From an archaeon (GTDB taxonomy: Archaea; Iainarchaeota; Iainarchaeia; Iainarchaeales; DTGL01): DNA of 47,352 nucleotides. Shown in pieces: positions 46,222-47,352 of this stretch (the first letter of the stretch is position 1; each line of letters starts with the position of its first letter). The notes beneath the pieces were generated by a model. The model was not told where the DNA came from, ran no database searches, and was given only the letters and a program-made list of their open reading frames with translations. The position numbers were made by a program, and so were the translations under genes. The stretch lies in the NCBI GenBank assembly GCA_029258755.1, contig JAPDKC010000004.1:1-47352 (forward strand), in the 5' to 3' direction.

Positions 46222-47352
46222 AACAATAAGCCACCTAGTGGATGACTAGGCTCAAGAGCCGAGGAAGGGCGTGGCAAGCTGCGATAAGCCCGGGCGAGCC
46301 GCATGCAGGCTTAGAACCCGGGATTCCCGAATTGCTCCGTAAGGAGCGGGAACGCGGCGAACTGAAGCATCTTAGTAGCCGCAGGAAAAGAAAGCAATAG
46401 CGATGCCGTGAGTACCGGCGAGGGAAAGCGGCAGAGGGCAAACCGAATCCGCTAGCGAAAGTTAGCGGAGATGTGGGGTTAGGGCCCGGGTAGGCCTAAG
46501 GAAGCAAAGCCGAAGTCCCCTGGAACGGGGCGCCATAGAGCGTGAAAGCCGCGTAGGCAGAGCTTCTATGGCCATTCCCGGTGTCCCAGAGTAGCGTGCG
46601 TTGGATTTCGCGCGCGAAGGTGGGAGACTTTAACTCCCAACCCTAAATACTCCTTGAGACCGATAGCGCACTAGTACCGTGAGGGAAAGTTGAAAAGCAT
46701 CCCTAACGGGAGGTGAAAAGCGTCTGAAACTAGGTGGCTACAGGCCGGTGCGGCCCTTAAGAAGCGAAGCCCTCGAAGCGAGCTTCTGCAAGGGAGCGAG
46801 CGAAGAGGGCAGATCGGGGTTGCACCGTTCGTCTCGAAACACGAGCGAGGGAGTTTACCGGTGTGGCAAGGCTAACGCCTTCAAGGCGGCAGCCGTAGCG
46901 AAAGCGAGGTCCCCGCAGCCGCATAATGCGGTCAGGGGGAGCGTGTGAAAGCGCGTTAGTCACACCGGTAAGACCTGAAACCGAGCGATCTACCCCTGGG
47001 CAAGGTGAAGCCCTCCTTCCGGAGGGTCGAGGCCTTCAACCGGTGCTAGTCTATCTGCTCGGGTGACCTGGGGGTAGGCGCGATATACGACTCGCGCTCG
47101 GAGATAGCAGGCTCCCCCCGAAGTAACCCTAAGGTTAGCCTGGCCGGAGAGAGGCAATAGTGTAGAGATACTGATTAGAGGGTATCGGGCCGAGAGGTCT
47201 GGCCCTCTTATCAAACTCCGAAGCTATTGCCCTCGTAGATGGCCGGAGTAGGGGCACGTGGGAAAGCCGCGTGTCCTTAAGGGGAACAACCCAGACCCAG
47301 GTTAAGGCCCATAAGTGCCGGTTAAGTGCTAAGCGGAAGGGCGTCTTTGCCC
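46222..47352 (+). rRNA. rrl: 23S ribosomal RNA, 5' part (truncated by window end)
   Basis: AATAAGCCACCTAGTGGATGACTAGGCTC near the 5' end; ACCGATAGCGCACTAGTACCGTGAGGGAAAGTTGAAAAGCA. Exact 5' end uncertain. Confidence 0.93.

Noticed and set aside
44401-47214. Multiple ORFs within the rRNA operon (e.g. 44566-44949, 45278-45514, 45530-45829, 46748-46948, 46990-47214)
   Set aside because: They lie inside 16S/23S rRNA or its spacer; GC-rich RNA genes give spurious ORFs.

Overview
This is an archaeal chromosomal window, probably from a small-genome DPANN-like lineage (inference). It carries a histone, KEOPS Cgi121-like protein, L44e, S8e, L40e, an L41e-like small ORF, FEN1, intron-containing tRNAs, and a 16S-tRNA-Ala-23S rRNA operon at the right end (23S truncated by the window edge). 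Housekeeping genes flank an AT-rich accessory island at about 10.6-22.7 kb. The island holds (a) a tightly overlapping five-gene operon: PLD-nuclease/SNF2-like helicase, Eco57I/COG1002-like DNA methyltransferase with an NPPH motif, YwgA/DUF4065-like protein, PIN-domain protein, and an orphan protein of about 392 aa; and (b) a separately promoted two-gene operon: a winged-helix protein with a possible PC4-like C-terminal domain, and a long prokaryotic Argonaute that keeps the D-E-D catalytic residues and a recognisable MID pocket. The pAgo promoter carries four copies of the heptamer TTCTCAT/ATGAGAA. Degraded gene fragments (DUF2080-like, transposase-like) sit at or near both island edges. Other notable items: a split Hef (helicase and nuclease as separate overlapping genes), a complete 914-bp IS6-family-like element with an 8-bp TSD whose transposase stop codon lies in the target duplication, a perfect bulge-helix-bulge 16S processing stem, a LamG domain apparently split between two surface-protein genes, and an exact 77-bp duplication in a surface protein. 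All homology calls are by eye from motifs; no searches were run.
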